This document shows, piece after piece, positions 11,706 to 23,328 of a stretch of 64,000 nucleotides of DNA. Every line of letters begins with the position of its first letter. Position 1 is the first letter of the stretch. The position numbers were made by a program, and so were the translations under genes. This DNA comes from Puffinus mauretanicus (Eukaryota > Chordata > Aves > Procellariiformes > Procellariidae): NCBI GenBank assembly GCA_023333565.1, contig JAJKFH010001548.1, forward strand, positions 496,001 to 560,000, in the 5' to 3' direction. The notes below the pieces were generated by a model that ran no database searches, was not told where the DNA came from, and was given only the letters and a program-made list of their open reading frames with translations.

Positions 11706-14373
11706 GCAACAGAGGGAGGGCATCCTGAGGACGACACATGCCCCGGAGCACCCCGAGCACCCAACAGCGAGGGGGTCGAGGTGCTGCTCCCTTTCCCTGT
11801 TGACTGTAGAGGATTTCTGACAGCTAGTCTCGACTACCTGCTTGGATTTTAAATGGCTGAAGTCGGGTGGGATGAATTCTCCCCCAAGTCATAAAGTTTT
11901 CAGTATTAAAAACTGGATGCATTAACTACACCACAAACAGCCTGCAAACCTAAACAAGAATTAAGATACGTACCAGAAAAAGATAACTTGCCACCCGCTT
12001 TTTGTGATTAATCGTTTGGGCTTTTTCTATGCGACAAGCCCGCCAGTCACACAGCACCAACAGCGTCCGGCCGCGTAAGTCTCTCTCGTGCACAGGCTCT
12101 TCAGGGCTCCACAGCAATGAACAATAAATAGCAAATAGGTGAAGCGCATCGTTTACGTACGGCTCGCAGCGTTGTATTTGCTCACAAAAATTCTGCTGCA
12201 AACGCTAAAGGACCGCACGTGCAACAGCAGACCCCAGCATCCGTCCACGAACGGGTCGTGAACGGGGAAGGGATCAGATCTGCATCGTGACCACCGCCAG
12301 CACCCTGCCCAGGGCCAGCGGCGGGTGCTCCCCGCCCTGGGGCCAGCAGCGGCGCGAGGCGGCTGCACCCCGCTTCCCCGGGGCCGAACTGTTCGGCGGT
12401 GCCAGGGGGGCACAGAGGTGCTGCACGGGGACCCCGACGAGAGAAAAGCCATGCCTGCAGGGTAACTGCTCCGTAAGGACAAGGTCACCCGTCCTCCCAG
12501 CCGGCAGCCCCAGGGGACCTCCCCAAAGCCCCGCGCAGCCTGCGCGGACCCAGACGGGTACCGCTGGTGTGCCCGGCCCCCTCTGCCAGCCCGGAGGGTG
12601 CGGGTGGGAGGACCAGACGGGACATACCGAGTCCCGCTCACCCTGTTTTCCAGGCCCTCATCTGGCTTAGCGTTAAGCGTCTCCATCAGTGGGACTTCCT
12701 CGCGTCTCCCGAGGAGGTTGTTTTACCGCTGAAAGCACTTATTTCACTGCCTACAAGTTTTCCTTCATACTTGACCTACATTTTTCCATCCAAAAGTTCA
12801 TTCCCTTCAATCATTCCACAAACCATCCCTCTCCCTCCTCTGTGTTTACACATTTCTAATATTTGCAGATGTATCACGCTCCCCATTTAGTCATAACTTA
12901 GGCAAGCTTGACTGATTTACTCTCTCACATTTCCTGCGAGTCTCCCTCCCGGCACTTCAATCATCTCCGACTCTCCCCCGCGCCGCTTCCCAGGCCCCGG
13001 GCGCGCTCACGGCTCCCAGCTGGGGAGACGGGCAGCCCGGAGGAGGGATGCTACACCGGGTCCCCTGGCTGGGGACCGTGGCTGTCACCTGCGCCGCCCA
13101 GCTCCGGCTTGGGGCCGCGGCAACCCGCGGTTCGGCCCCGCGGGCAGAAGGGGCGGCCGGCACAGGAGACTCCCCAGAGCTTGGTAGGAAGGAGCTCGGG
13201 TTCATCCCGCTCTCCCGCGGAAACACAGCTTGCACAAGCAGACTCTGCATGGATCTGCATGTTTTCCCTCTAAAAAGTTTCTGTTGACTTCTATCAGGGA
13301 AGTTTGGCGCAGGGTTGGGGTCTCAGACAACGACATTCCCATGAACTTAATGAAAATGCTGAGTGAAGGGCTGCAAAGAGCTGCTGATACCTCAGGAGAG
13401 GGCACAGGACGTGCTCTCACCTAGAAACTGTGACCAGGCACCAGGGTTTCCCGGGTGCCTTCCCTTTCCCCTTTCCTTTCCAGGACACCCGCCTGCCCAG
13501 AGGGAAGCACCGGAGCCCTGCGGCTGCCCCGGTCCCATCCAGCCCTTGTCTCGCGGGGCTGCGGGTCCGCCGGCTGTTGCAGCAGGCATTCCCGTGGCTG
13601 CACTGACGGAAACTGCCCACGTTTGTCCAGAAATAAAGGCAGTGAGGTACAACGCGGCTGGCAGCTGCCCCACGGGAGACACCAGCATCCTCCCATCACA
13701 CGTCCGCGCCCGTCAGCGGTACAGGCAAGGAGCAAACTGCCGGGATGCTCCAGCAGCAGCCTTACAGCTTTGGGTTTTCGACAGCTTTAGGTATCTCGGA
13801 GCTTATCCCACGCAACCTGCTTTCTCTCGCTGTTATAAAGGACGTGTGAGAATTTAGGACAGGAAGAAATTTATTCTCTGCTTAAATCAACGGGGAAAGC
13901 TCATTGTTTTCCATTCTTGCCCTTTATGGTTTCTTCAGGAAGGGAGTTTCGTTGCAATCAGCGTTTCTTCCATTCTGTTTTTGCTTTTGGCTGATGTCCA
14001 GCCTGGCCAAGTAAATATAAGTGACCTGAGCTCCAAAAAGCTCTATTTCGGTGCCCTCTTCCTGCATTTTTAGCTCAGAGGACTGGCTAGATGACTCCAA
14101 GAAAGCACAAGGAGTTTTGCTGCCTAGGAAAGGGGCCAACTTCAGACACCCAATTTATATGTGAGGAGGAGGACAGGCTATCCATCTGCATCTGAATTTC
14201 GCAGGTGTGCCGAAATACCCCATCCTAAAAGATATTAAAAAGAAACAAAATGAATTGGATTTCCAAGAGCTATCTAATTAAGCTACCGGTCTGCTCACGC
14301 TTCCACTGATATCTGAAAGCAGCAGTCAGAGGGACGGCCTTTTCGCAGGCGCTTCTGGGCCAGATTGAGTTCC

Positions 14374-14467
14374 CTGCTGCCTGCACTTCTGCTGCCTGCA
14401 CTTCTCCTGCTGCCTGCACTTCTGCTGCCTGCACTTCTCCCACTGCCTGCACTTCTCCCGCTGCCTC
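14374..14467. repeat. minisatellite, units of about 17-20 bp
   Basis: The unit ctgctgcctgcacttct, with a variable cc or ccg tail, repeats about five times. The chance open frames through it show alternating Ala/Gln/Val or Leu/Pro repeats, which should not be taken for protein. Confidence 0.85.
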
Positions 14468-15954
14468 CTGTCAGTACCGGGATAGCATCCCCCATCAAAC
14501 AGCTTTTCCAGAGTCCTTCTGCGTTCTTAGTATTTCTGCACAAAATAACATACTCATTTTTTTAAAGTAATTTGGCCATTTCAATGCCCATCTAGTTGCT
14601 GACAGTATATCGCAAACACTGGCATTGCCTGTTGGACCACCCCAGCTAAATTTCAGGAGAACCAAGGGGCAGGGACGGAGCAGCATCCTTGGGATGCAAC
14701 ACTTTTGCAGAGGATGCAGTGCTTGGGATAGCCTGGATGCCCACCGGGACCACCAGCTGGAATTAACCCAACGAGCTGCCGTTTTCCCATTAGAGCAGGA
14801 AGTTTCCCCCAGGAAAATTCTGCTAATGGCACAGGGAGCCTGGCCCAGCTCCAACGACCTCTTCTCCTTAATTAGCAGCAGGGGCTGGGGCAGCACCCCC
14901 GGCCCAGCACCCACTTCTCTGGAAGGGGGATTTGCAGACCGGAGGGGGAGGAGGATAACGAGGGCAGAGAGGGAAGCGGGAAGCCTTCCCCTACAAAATA
15001 ACCTCATTCTGCACAGAAAAGGCAAGACTTGGTGCTCGCCCTCCGCTAACCTCACGCCAAGGCGGGGATTTCCCCCACCTAACTGCCCCCCAGCACGGCG
15101 CTACCGGCCGACCCCCCCGCGCTGCCGCCGCCGAGGGGACCCCAGGGAGCGCGGAGCCCCTCACCAGCAGTAAGAAGCGGTTACAGCAGATGCAGGCAAA
15201 CTGGATGCTTTGAGAAATCGAGCACGAGTTCATAGTTTGGCAAAGCCGCCCGGGGCTGTATTTAATTGCAATAACACTGAGCCCTGCTGACCGATCTGAG
15301 GAAGCGCTGGGGTCAGCTCTGGAAGGAGACCCAGGCGCGTGCTCGGGCCGGCGGTTCACGCTGGAAGCTGCTGGGCTCTGCAGTCACGACCCTCCTCCTC
15401 CTCCTCTGCCGCCGCTGAGGCCACGCGTGCTCAAGCCGGTGCTCACCCCGCAAGCCCCCGCCAGCCCCGCCGGGCTCGCCGCTCCCTCCAGCCAGACCCC
15501 CATCAGCGCCAGGGAGCCTGCGCGAAACCCCCCTCCCAAAACCGCCCCGTTCACCCGCACCCGCAGGGAGCTGGCTCGCGTCTGGCTCACCGGGACAGCG
15601 CGTGCGCCCAGCCATCGGCTCCCAGGTGGGCCGAGGGGAGAAATCCCTGCCTGCCCCTGCCAGACCCCCCGGCCGAGAGCTGCCCCCTCCCCTCCCGGAG
15701 CGGTTCCTGGGACTCACATTTCCATCATGGCCTGAGATGAGCATCTGGAGTGGCTGCGCCTCATTAATCTTGGACATAGGGAAATGAGTACTGCTAATGA
15801 GCCGCTCGGGCATCTCTCCAAGCTCTGGCACATCAGGATGCAGCGCGGGAAGCAGGACGCGCAGGGGGGGAGAGAAGAGCCCCCTTGGATGGCAGAGGAT
15901 TAAGGGAATGCTAACGTCCACGGCCGGCCAGGAGGAGTCACAAACACAGGCTGC

Positions 15955-16030
15955 AGTGGCCAATTACCATTGTATTCAATTACTGCCGCCTGCAATTCTG
16001 ACATTTACAATGTTGAGCTTTTTAAACAGC
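15955..16030. promoter_or_regulatory. AT-rich island with SOX-like sites
   Basis: The sequence has ccattgt and acaatgt about 45 bp apart, plus ccaatta and caattac. ACAATG/CATTGT is the SOX-type core. It stands out from the GC-rich surroundings of intron 1. A regulatory role is inference only. Confidence 0.2.
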
Positions 16031-16219
16031 TTTTTTTTTTTTTTTTTAATTAGCCTTGCTATAGGCTGTTCTAACATCATATCTGTAACAGCTGGTTTTT
16101 TGGTAACTTCTTTGACAGTTCTGGAGCTGCGTTATCCCGGCCTTGCCACATTCACATGCTCTGGTTTAGCTGGGGGGGGGGGAAACAACCCAATCCCAAA
16201 ATCCAACAACTGTGTGCCA

Positions 16220-16285
16220 TTATTTTTTTTCTTTTCTATTGTTTCTACTTTTTCTTTTCTTTTTTTTTTTTTTTTTTTATATATA
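16220..16285. repeat. T-rich tract ending in T18 and an AT run
   Basis: Broken T runs lead into about 18 consecutive T (to 16278) and then atatata. A further T17 run lies at 16031-16047. No LINE or SINE body is recognisable next to either. Confidence 0.75.
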
Positions 16286-18465
16286 ATGTTGACTTGTTCC
16301 TGGCGATAACAGCGCTGGAGCCGCGGATCCTCCGTTTCACAACCGGGGGAGGCAAGGGCCGGGGCGCCCTGCCCATTGTACCCCGGAGGGCACGGAGGGG
16401 AGTCAGCGTCTGCGGCTCCGGGCACCGCGACGGAGGCTGCCAGCAGGAACGGCGTGGGATGGGGACGGGCATTCGGTGGGAACGGGGCCGGCCGCACGCA
16501 GGCTGTGGGGTGCTGGGAACGGCACCAGTGCGAACCCTGGCTGCTTGCCAGAGCCAGCATTCCTCAAACATCGCTGGAAACGCCATCCCGTTGGACCGGC
16601 GTCCCGCCTGCTGCCCACCGGGGCCGGCTGGCACGTGGCCGTGCCGGGCTCTCCGCTACCCTGCAGCCCACCCGCCTCCAGGTTTGTTTTCCCATTCGTT
16701 TTCCCCCAGCCATCCCATGACGCCAGTTCGCATCCCGGCTCGTCACCCCAGCACCGCGACCGCGCGGCGTGCCGGGGCAGAACGGGCACAGGGGTCCGGC
16801 GCCGTGCCGGGTCCCGCACCGACCTCGTCCTCAGGGAGGGTCCTGGGCAGGGGAACCCCCCCGTGCTCCCCAGCCACAGCCCAGGACCAGACCCACGTCC
16901 CTTGACCTCATTGATGAAGTCACTCCCAAATTACCCAGAAGCAACGTAAGTCAGAGCTACCCGCTCACAACACCTTAGGGACTTCATGAAGCAGCTCATA
17001 GTTTTTAGCATTTTAGTTTTAATTCCCAGTTCTGGGATTAAAGAGACTATCCGAATGCCCCTGGTTTTATAGGGAAAAAAAAAAAAAGCCCCCCAAAATA
17101 CCCCCCCTCCAGCAACTCTAAACAAGTCTGAGACACACACAACTCCCTAAGCGCTCATCTTTCAAAGCTAAGAGAAAACAGCTCTAAAGCGTGACCTCCA
17201 TGCACCTTGCACGCTCAAAGCCCAGCTAACAATCCTGTCGCACTGAAGTTCACCATATGGGGTAGCTCGACACCCACCGTGGGAACACCTGGAGCGGGGA
17301 AAGGACAGGAGAACATGCATCTCAACCTGCCTCTGCAAACACAGGCACACCTTCAACACCCACGGGTGTGCTGGGCCAGGGCAGCCCCGGGCACCGGGCA
17401 GCAGTGCCAGCTCCCGGGGATGCTCTCAGGGGCCGGGCACCACGTCTACGGGCTCATTTCTTTGCTAATCTGCTCATTGCATCCGAGGGCGGCCACGTGT
17501 AGAGGCCAGGGAAAAGCCTGGTCTCATCCCAGCAGATGCAACTCTCGCCTTGGACCAAACGCAGGAGGAATAGCCCGTAACTGCGGTTTGTACCAAAGCG
17601 GGAAGCATCCCCTGGAATAGCGGTGCTGGCGGCCTCGCTTCGGACACCGGACAGCCCTCGGCAGCAGCGCGGCCGGGACTGCGCTTAGGAGACATGGCAC
17701 CGGGCGTCCCAGCACGGCTGTGTGGCCGCGTCTATCTATTACACAGCAAGCAAGAAAAAACATAATCACACTAATTAACGTCACAGCTGGACAAGGCAAG
17801 GCAGTGACCACTGCCAAGCCCCCTCGCTTTCCACAGCCGGTACCCGTGTGCCTGCATGTCGCAGGTCCCCCCATTTCCCTGCACCCCCATGCACCCTCCA
17901 GCAAAACACCCCGCACAGCTTCTCGCTGCGGTGCAGGGTCACAGCACCCAGGGCAGGAGCCGGCACTGCAGCCACAGCGACGTGGGGTGCAGGGGCAGAG
18001 GTGCAGGACCCTGGGCCGCAGGGCAGGCAGCGCTGCCTGGAGCCCCTTCCCTCCCACCCACCGCAGCAGGTTTGCCACGGTGGTCCTGTGGCCACCAGGA
18101 CCCGTTCGGGGCTTACCCCCGTGGTCCAGCCGCCCACCTGCAGCCACCCAGCCCTGCACGACCGCTCCTGCGAACCCCAGCCCACTGCAGTAGGCTTCTG
18201 ATACCATATCACTTCTCAAAAACATTGCAATTCCCATGAAGTAATATTTTCGTTTAATTATCAAACTCCACCTTGGGATAGACGCGTCCTTCCTCCACGG
18301 GAGGGTGACGATGGGGCGGGAGCGTTCTGCTCACTGCTGCCCACAGACCCCAGCTCTCGCTCCAGCGTACGTGATGTCGGCGGTGTGTTCCGTCCCCCCC
18401 CGCACCCTGGGTCTGTCCCCTCTATTCACCCTGTGATTTCTTCTGGCAGTGCCTACCCGCGCTTG

Positions 18466-18660
18466 GACAGTGTCTAGTACAATGTGGCCCCAGTCTTGGT
18501 GGGCTGCCTGCAGGCGCTGCTGTAAAACAAATGTATTGAATCCAAACAAAATGCACATGGAGCCTGCTCCTCCTGGAAGTGCCTCGGAAGGCAGGACTGG
18601 GCCCCATTGTGCTACAGGCTGCACAACACCAGCAGCAGACGGTCTCTGTCCTGAGAAACG
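18466..18660 (+). mobile_element. old amniote SINE-like remnant(s)
   Basis: The segment 18466-18535 reads cagtgtctagtacaatgtgg, then ccagtcttggtgggctgcct and ggcgctgctgtaaaacaaat. The segment 18595-18660 reads gggccccattgtgctacagg, then cagacggtctctgtcctgag. Both resemble standard parts of an old MIR-like repeat common in turtles, crocodiles and birds. They are diverged and may be two pieces of one element. Confidence 0.5.
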
Positions 18661-20164
18661 TCTGATGCACACAAGCCCGAGAGCACAGTAAAGGCAGAAA
18701 GGACCGGCACTCCCACGCTGCGCCCGCCGAGCGAGAGGGGCAACAGTAAATCCAGACCAGTGCTTTATGCTTTCCTTTCAAGCAGCGTTTTGGCTGGGGT
18801 TTAGAGGGACCAGCTCGCCGGGAAGGCGAGGCCGGGCCGGGAGCGTGAAGGTATGCGTGGGAAGGGGAGGGACACCGGCAGAGCTGGCCAGGAGACGGGG
18901 ACAAACCGCCGGCGGCCAGGGAACGAGCAGCTTCTCCTCGGCATCTGGAGGGCTTTGTCCTTCTCCATCTCCCCTGCGACGCCGCACGGCCGGGGCTCAA
19001 GGGGGAAGGTGTCCGGGGCTGGGGGGAGGCCAGGCCATGCAGGCGTCAAGCCCCCTCCCCGGAGCCCGGGCCCTGCCAGCTCACGAGGGCTCGGCAGCCC
19101 AGGCCATGCCAGCACAGGCATCGCGGCCCCAGCCGAGCGCTGGGAAACACCAAAACAGACCGGCATCGCCTGGTCCTGACGTGCCAAGCCAGGCTGGACA
19201 CACCCCAGCAGGGGTGCACCCACCCCCGGCCCGCTCCTGCGGGTTGGCCGCAGAGGAGCTGGGAGAGGGGACAGCTTGGTCACCCAGCCATCACTTGCTG
19301 GGGATGTGCCGAGTCCTCCTTCCCAAAAACACCCTGCTGCAGCCAGGGATGCATTTCGGCAGGTCCCGGGAGCCCCAGCCCTTCCCTCTCTCCTGCCACA
19401 GGGACGCGGTGCCGCTGGGATGCTCCAGCATCGAGCTCACCTTCCATGTCTGGGCATGGGAGCCCGGAGCTCGCGGCCAGGCTGCACCCCTGCACCGGGA
19501 CGGAGCCTTCGGCCTCCCAGAGAAGCTCCTGAGACAACGCTTTTCCATGGGAAAGCCAGTGGGAAGCAGGCAGAAAGCCCCATCACCGGCGTGCGGCCGT
19601 GTGGGGAGCGTTTCAGCACCAGCCCCTGGCAGCAGGGTGGGAGCGTGGGATGCTGAGGGGTGTCAAGGCAGCCACAAAACCCGAATAACCCAGCAACAGA
19701 GGATGAGCGACTTCAGCTACCCACCTACAGACTGCTCAGGTGTCATGACAAGACAACAATGAGAAATGAAATTTCTCCCGAGCAGCCAGCCCGCGGCCAC
19801 GGGAGGCTCGAGCAGCTCCAGCGACGCAGATGTTGGCTGCAGGAGTAACCGAGTAACGGCTCCTCAACAGCCCCCAGCGCGCGGTCCTGCCCGCTGCCTG
19901 GCAGAGGGGGCCGAGCTAAACCAAGAGATGGCGAGGGCAGAAAGAAGAGCAGCAGAAGGCAAGAAAAAGGCAGGAAAGACGCGTGCCCATCACCCACCGG
20001 CTAGCCCCCCGGGGAGGCTGCAGGTAACCGGTGGGTTAGTTAGCAGCCTAGTCTGCTATCAGCCCAGTTAGTTAAAAAGTAACTACAGACCAGTATGAAG
20101 CTGAAGACGAACACGATCGAGTCGGGACAGAGGGAGCGTCAGGTCCCTGCAATCTATTAGCATC

Positions 20165-20295
20165 ACTTGAGGAATTCACTCCCATTAGATACTGCTGCAG
20201 CCAGGAGCTTAGCAGGATTCAAAAGTAGATTAAACATTTATACAGATAATGAGAACATCCTGTTACATCAGATAGGATATAAAAAAATAAAGGCT
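20165..20295 (+). mobile_element. old LINE 3'-end remnant (CR1-like)
   Basis: The segment reads gaattcactcccattagata, then gagcttagcaggattcaaaa and attaaacatttatacagata, then atgagaacatcc. I recognise this as the 3' region of an old amniote LINE family with the same word order. It is diverged and short. The family name would need a repeat-library search. Confidence 0.5.
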
Positions 20296-22801
20296 AGACA
20301 CTTCAGTGCCACCAGTCATAAATTACCCACCGGCTGACGGGGGCGAGGAAGAAGTTTCTCCAGCAGAGCGGGTGCCTCTACCTTCCAAGGAAGCGTTCGG
20401 CTGGAGCATCGTTTTTGGGAGGGTGCGAGTGCCCAGCCCAGCAAGGGCTATGCCGGGGCGTCACGACAGGCCTGCCTTCGCCAGCAATGCACGCGCAAGG
20501 GCCCGATCCTGCACCTTGCCAGGAGCCCCTTGTTCTCACTCAGGTGCTTGAATGGTGCACAGCACCCTGCGAGGTCTCGTTTTGGATGAACGGGACGACA
20601 ACGCGGTACGGGGCCTAAGGCACACGGCCTGCCTCGCGCCATGCTTGGTGCGCCTCAGGGAGCGGGGAGAGCGGCAGGATGCGGCCCGTCCCACCTCCCT
20701 CGTGCAGCAAACGGCAGGGAGACAGGAGCGTCCCGCTGGGCAGCCCGGTCCCAGGCGCCTTTCGGGGTCGGGGGGGGTGCACAGACTCCCACGCCGATGC
20801 TGGGGTTGTTCAGGCAGCTGCAAGGGCCTGTTACACTTAACTTGTTTGCAGAGGCCCCTTAAATGCAGCAAAAGATGACTTCCTAGACGCTTATCACCAC
20901 TCCTGGCAGCTTCTACTGATGGAGACAACGGGACTGGACATGGCTCGTGTCAGATCTGAGAGCCAGAACCTCTTTTTTTATCCCCAGCTGAACACCGCTT
21001 GCAGAAATCTCCCCCTCCCTTCCAGGCAGGGCCTTAACACACCCGGGGAGGTGGGGAAAAACCCAGGATAACTCTCAGTCTCCATGGTGAGCAGCAGGCA
21101 GATGCTCCCGGCTGGCATCGCTCCTCCTCAGGCAGCGAGCCTCAAGGGATGCGCTCCCGCAGGGAAGCCCCGTCCCTGCCGCTCTCCCCTGGAGCAAGCC
21201 CAGGACAGGCTGGGGCTCTCCTCTCCTCCCTGCAAAGCTGCCACAAACGCAGCTGCACCTCTGCTCGGTCCCCCTGTGCCAGCCCTGCCCGCAGGCTGCC
21301 TCCCCGTCCCGGGCCAGGAGCCAGGACACGGGCAAGCCCCAGGGGCTCCCCCGGCCGCTGCTGCGGCCAGACCCTTGAAAACAGCCGGCACCCGGAGCCT
21401 CGGGGTGCCCAGCACCCCGTCACCCGCAGAGCAAACGGGTGCGGGAGGGCAGGCCGTGAGTTGCAGGCAGGGTGCTGCAAGACAAGGGGGTGAGCAAAGG
21501 CGTCGGCATCTTTGGTAACACTAACACAGAGAGACTTGAACCTCCAAAGCACGGGATGAAGGTTAATTATCCTCCGCAGGGAAGTGCTTCCCCTGCATTT
21601 CCACGAGCAAGAAGTGTCCAGAGAGCTGCCCCACGCCCTGGGCTCACCGCTGCCCCAGCACCCTGCTCTGAGCCAGCCCTCCGTCCCGGCGGCTACCGCT
21701 GTTCCCTGACAACCTCATTTTAACAGGAGAGCAATGAACGATGACAAACAAGTAACACATCACGGCAAATAAATGCTGCTCTTGCATGCGTACGCAGAGA
21801 CTTCTGCGGACACTGCTTCGCCAGCTGCGCTGCAGAGGTAACAGGGGGACACCGGGCAAAGTTCATAAACACCACTGAGTCAAATGCCTCGATTATTGCA
21901 AGCACCTCCTCAGGTATATTTTCCACATGCCCAACCAGCTCGGTATCGGGCTGCAATGCTCCAAGTGCCTCCAACCCCAGGTACTCCAGCGAGCGGGTTT
22001 GCTTTGCGGGCATGGCTGGGCTTAGGGCACGGGGCAGGGAAGCTCTGCAGCAGGCTTCAGAGAAACGCCCTCCAGCAGAGCTACTGGGGCCGTTACAAAG
22101 ACCCAAATAACTTGAGGTGGTATAGATCCAAATCACGCACCTAGAATTCACCTAGAAACTAAGCAGCAAGCAGCAAAAATCACAGGACTTTGGTGTTGCA
22201 CATGCCTTGCCCGCACAAGCACCCCTCCTCAACAGGCAGGCAGATGCACTCCCTGGACACGGAGACTTCCAAACCCCGCCAGCCCCGCGGGAAGCAGGGC
22301 CGGGCTGAGGGGGATGATGGATGCACTAGACAGGTTACAAAATTTTGCCAAACACAAACAACATTTCTACAGATGGTGTTTCTGCTAGCAGCCATGCCCT
22401 GAAGAACCCCAGGGATCAAATAAGAATCTGGAGACCGCATCCAGGAGCAAAACCACCCGACAGCACTAGGGAGCCAGCAAAACATGCGGAGCTTCTCCAC
22501 CCCAGCAACACCTCTCCTGTCACCCACACGAGCCTGCTCCCGCCGAGCAGCCTGAGCAATTGGGACCAGGAGAAGCAGGGGTGCCCGGGCACCTCAGAGA
22601 CTTTTGGGATGGAGATGGGAGCGGGGACTGGGGGGAACATCTCAAACATACCCTCAGAGAGCTCTGCAAATTGAGCCAGCATCCGCACACCCAAATATCC
22701 CCTCTCCTCACGCTGGGGGCTGCAGACCCGTTAGCAACAGCTCACACATGGCAAGGGGGAAAGAGCAGCTGCCACTTGTGAAAATAATCATCACCAACAC
22801 C

Positions 22802-23328
22802 TGACCTGGTTTCGGCTGGGATGGAGTTAAATTTCTTCCTAGTGCTGTGTTTTGGATTTAGTATGAGAAGAATGTTGATAACACACTGATGTTTTCAGTT
22901 GTTGCTAAGTACCCTGCTAGTCAAGGACATTCAGCTTAAAAAAAAAAAAAAGCATTGGGAGGAAGCATAGCCGGAACAGTTGGCCCCGCTGGCCAATGGG
23001 GTATTCCATACCATATGACGTCATGCTCAGTATATGAATGGTAGGCGTGTTCCAGGAAGTAGCGATCGCTACTTGGTTATCGGTCACTGAGTGGTGAGCA
23101 ATTGCATTTGCATCACTCATTTTGTATATTCTATCATTATTATTATAATTATCATTATTATTATTATTACTATTTTCCCTTCCTTTTCTGTTCCATTAAA
23201 CTGTCTTTATCTCAACCCACAAGTTTTTCTCACTCTTAACCTTCCGATTCTCTCCCCGTCCCACTGGGGGCGGGGAGTGAGCAAGCAGCTGCATGGTGTT
23301 TGGCTGCCTGCCGTGTTAAACCACGACA
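22802..23328 (+). mobile_element. solo LTR of an avian endogenous retrovirus
   Basis: The element starts TGACCTGGTTTCGGCTGGGA and ends TTAAACCACGACA, giving the TG...CA ends of an LTR. It is about 527 bp long. Visible LTR parts are a CCAAT box (22993-22997), a CRE (23016-23023), a TATA-like tatatga (23031), an octamer-like ATTTGCAT (23106-23113), an ATT-rich microsatellite, and an ATTAAA poly(A) signal (23195-23200). No gag, pol or env sequence lies beside it, so it is a solo LTR left by recombination. The 5-mer acacc occurs just before the start (22797-22801) and overlapping the end (23326-23330). It may be the target duplication, but the overlap leaves the exact boundary open. I recall this LTR type from bird genomes but do not assign a family name. 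Confidence 0.85.
23134..23172. repeat. ATT/ATC-rich microsatellite inside the LTR
   Basis: Interrupted trinucleotide units (att, atc, aat) run through this stretch of the LTR, just upstream of its ATTAAA poly(A) signal. Confidence 0.8.

Noticed and set aside
14270..14565. Glu-Val-Gln-Ala-Ala or Leu-Leu-Pro repeat peptides
   Set aside because: They are products of the 14374-14467 minisatellite read in different frames.
18767..19762. 331-codon plus-strand open frame in intron 1
   Set aside because: The product is Gly/Ala/Pro/Ser-rich with no family resemblance, and antisense frames are equally open.
22802..23328. A full provirus at the LTR
   Set aside because: No second LTR, primer-binding site with internal sequence, or retroviral frames flank it.
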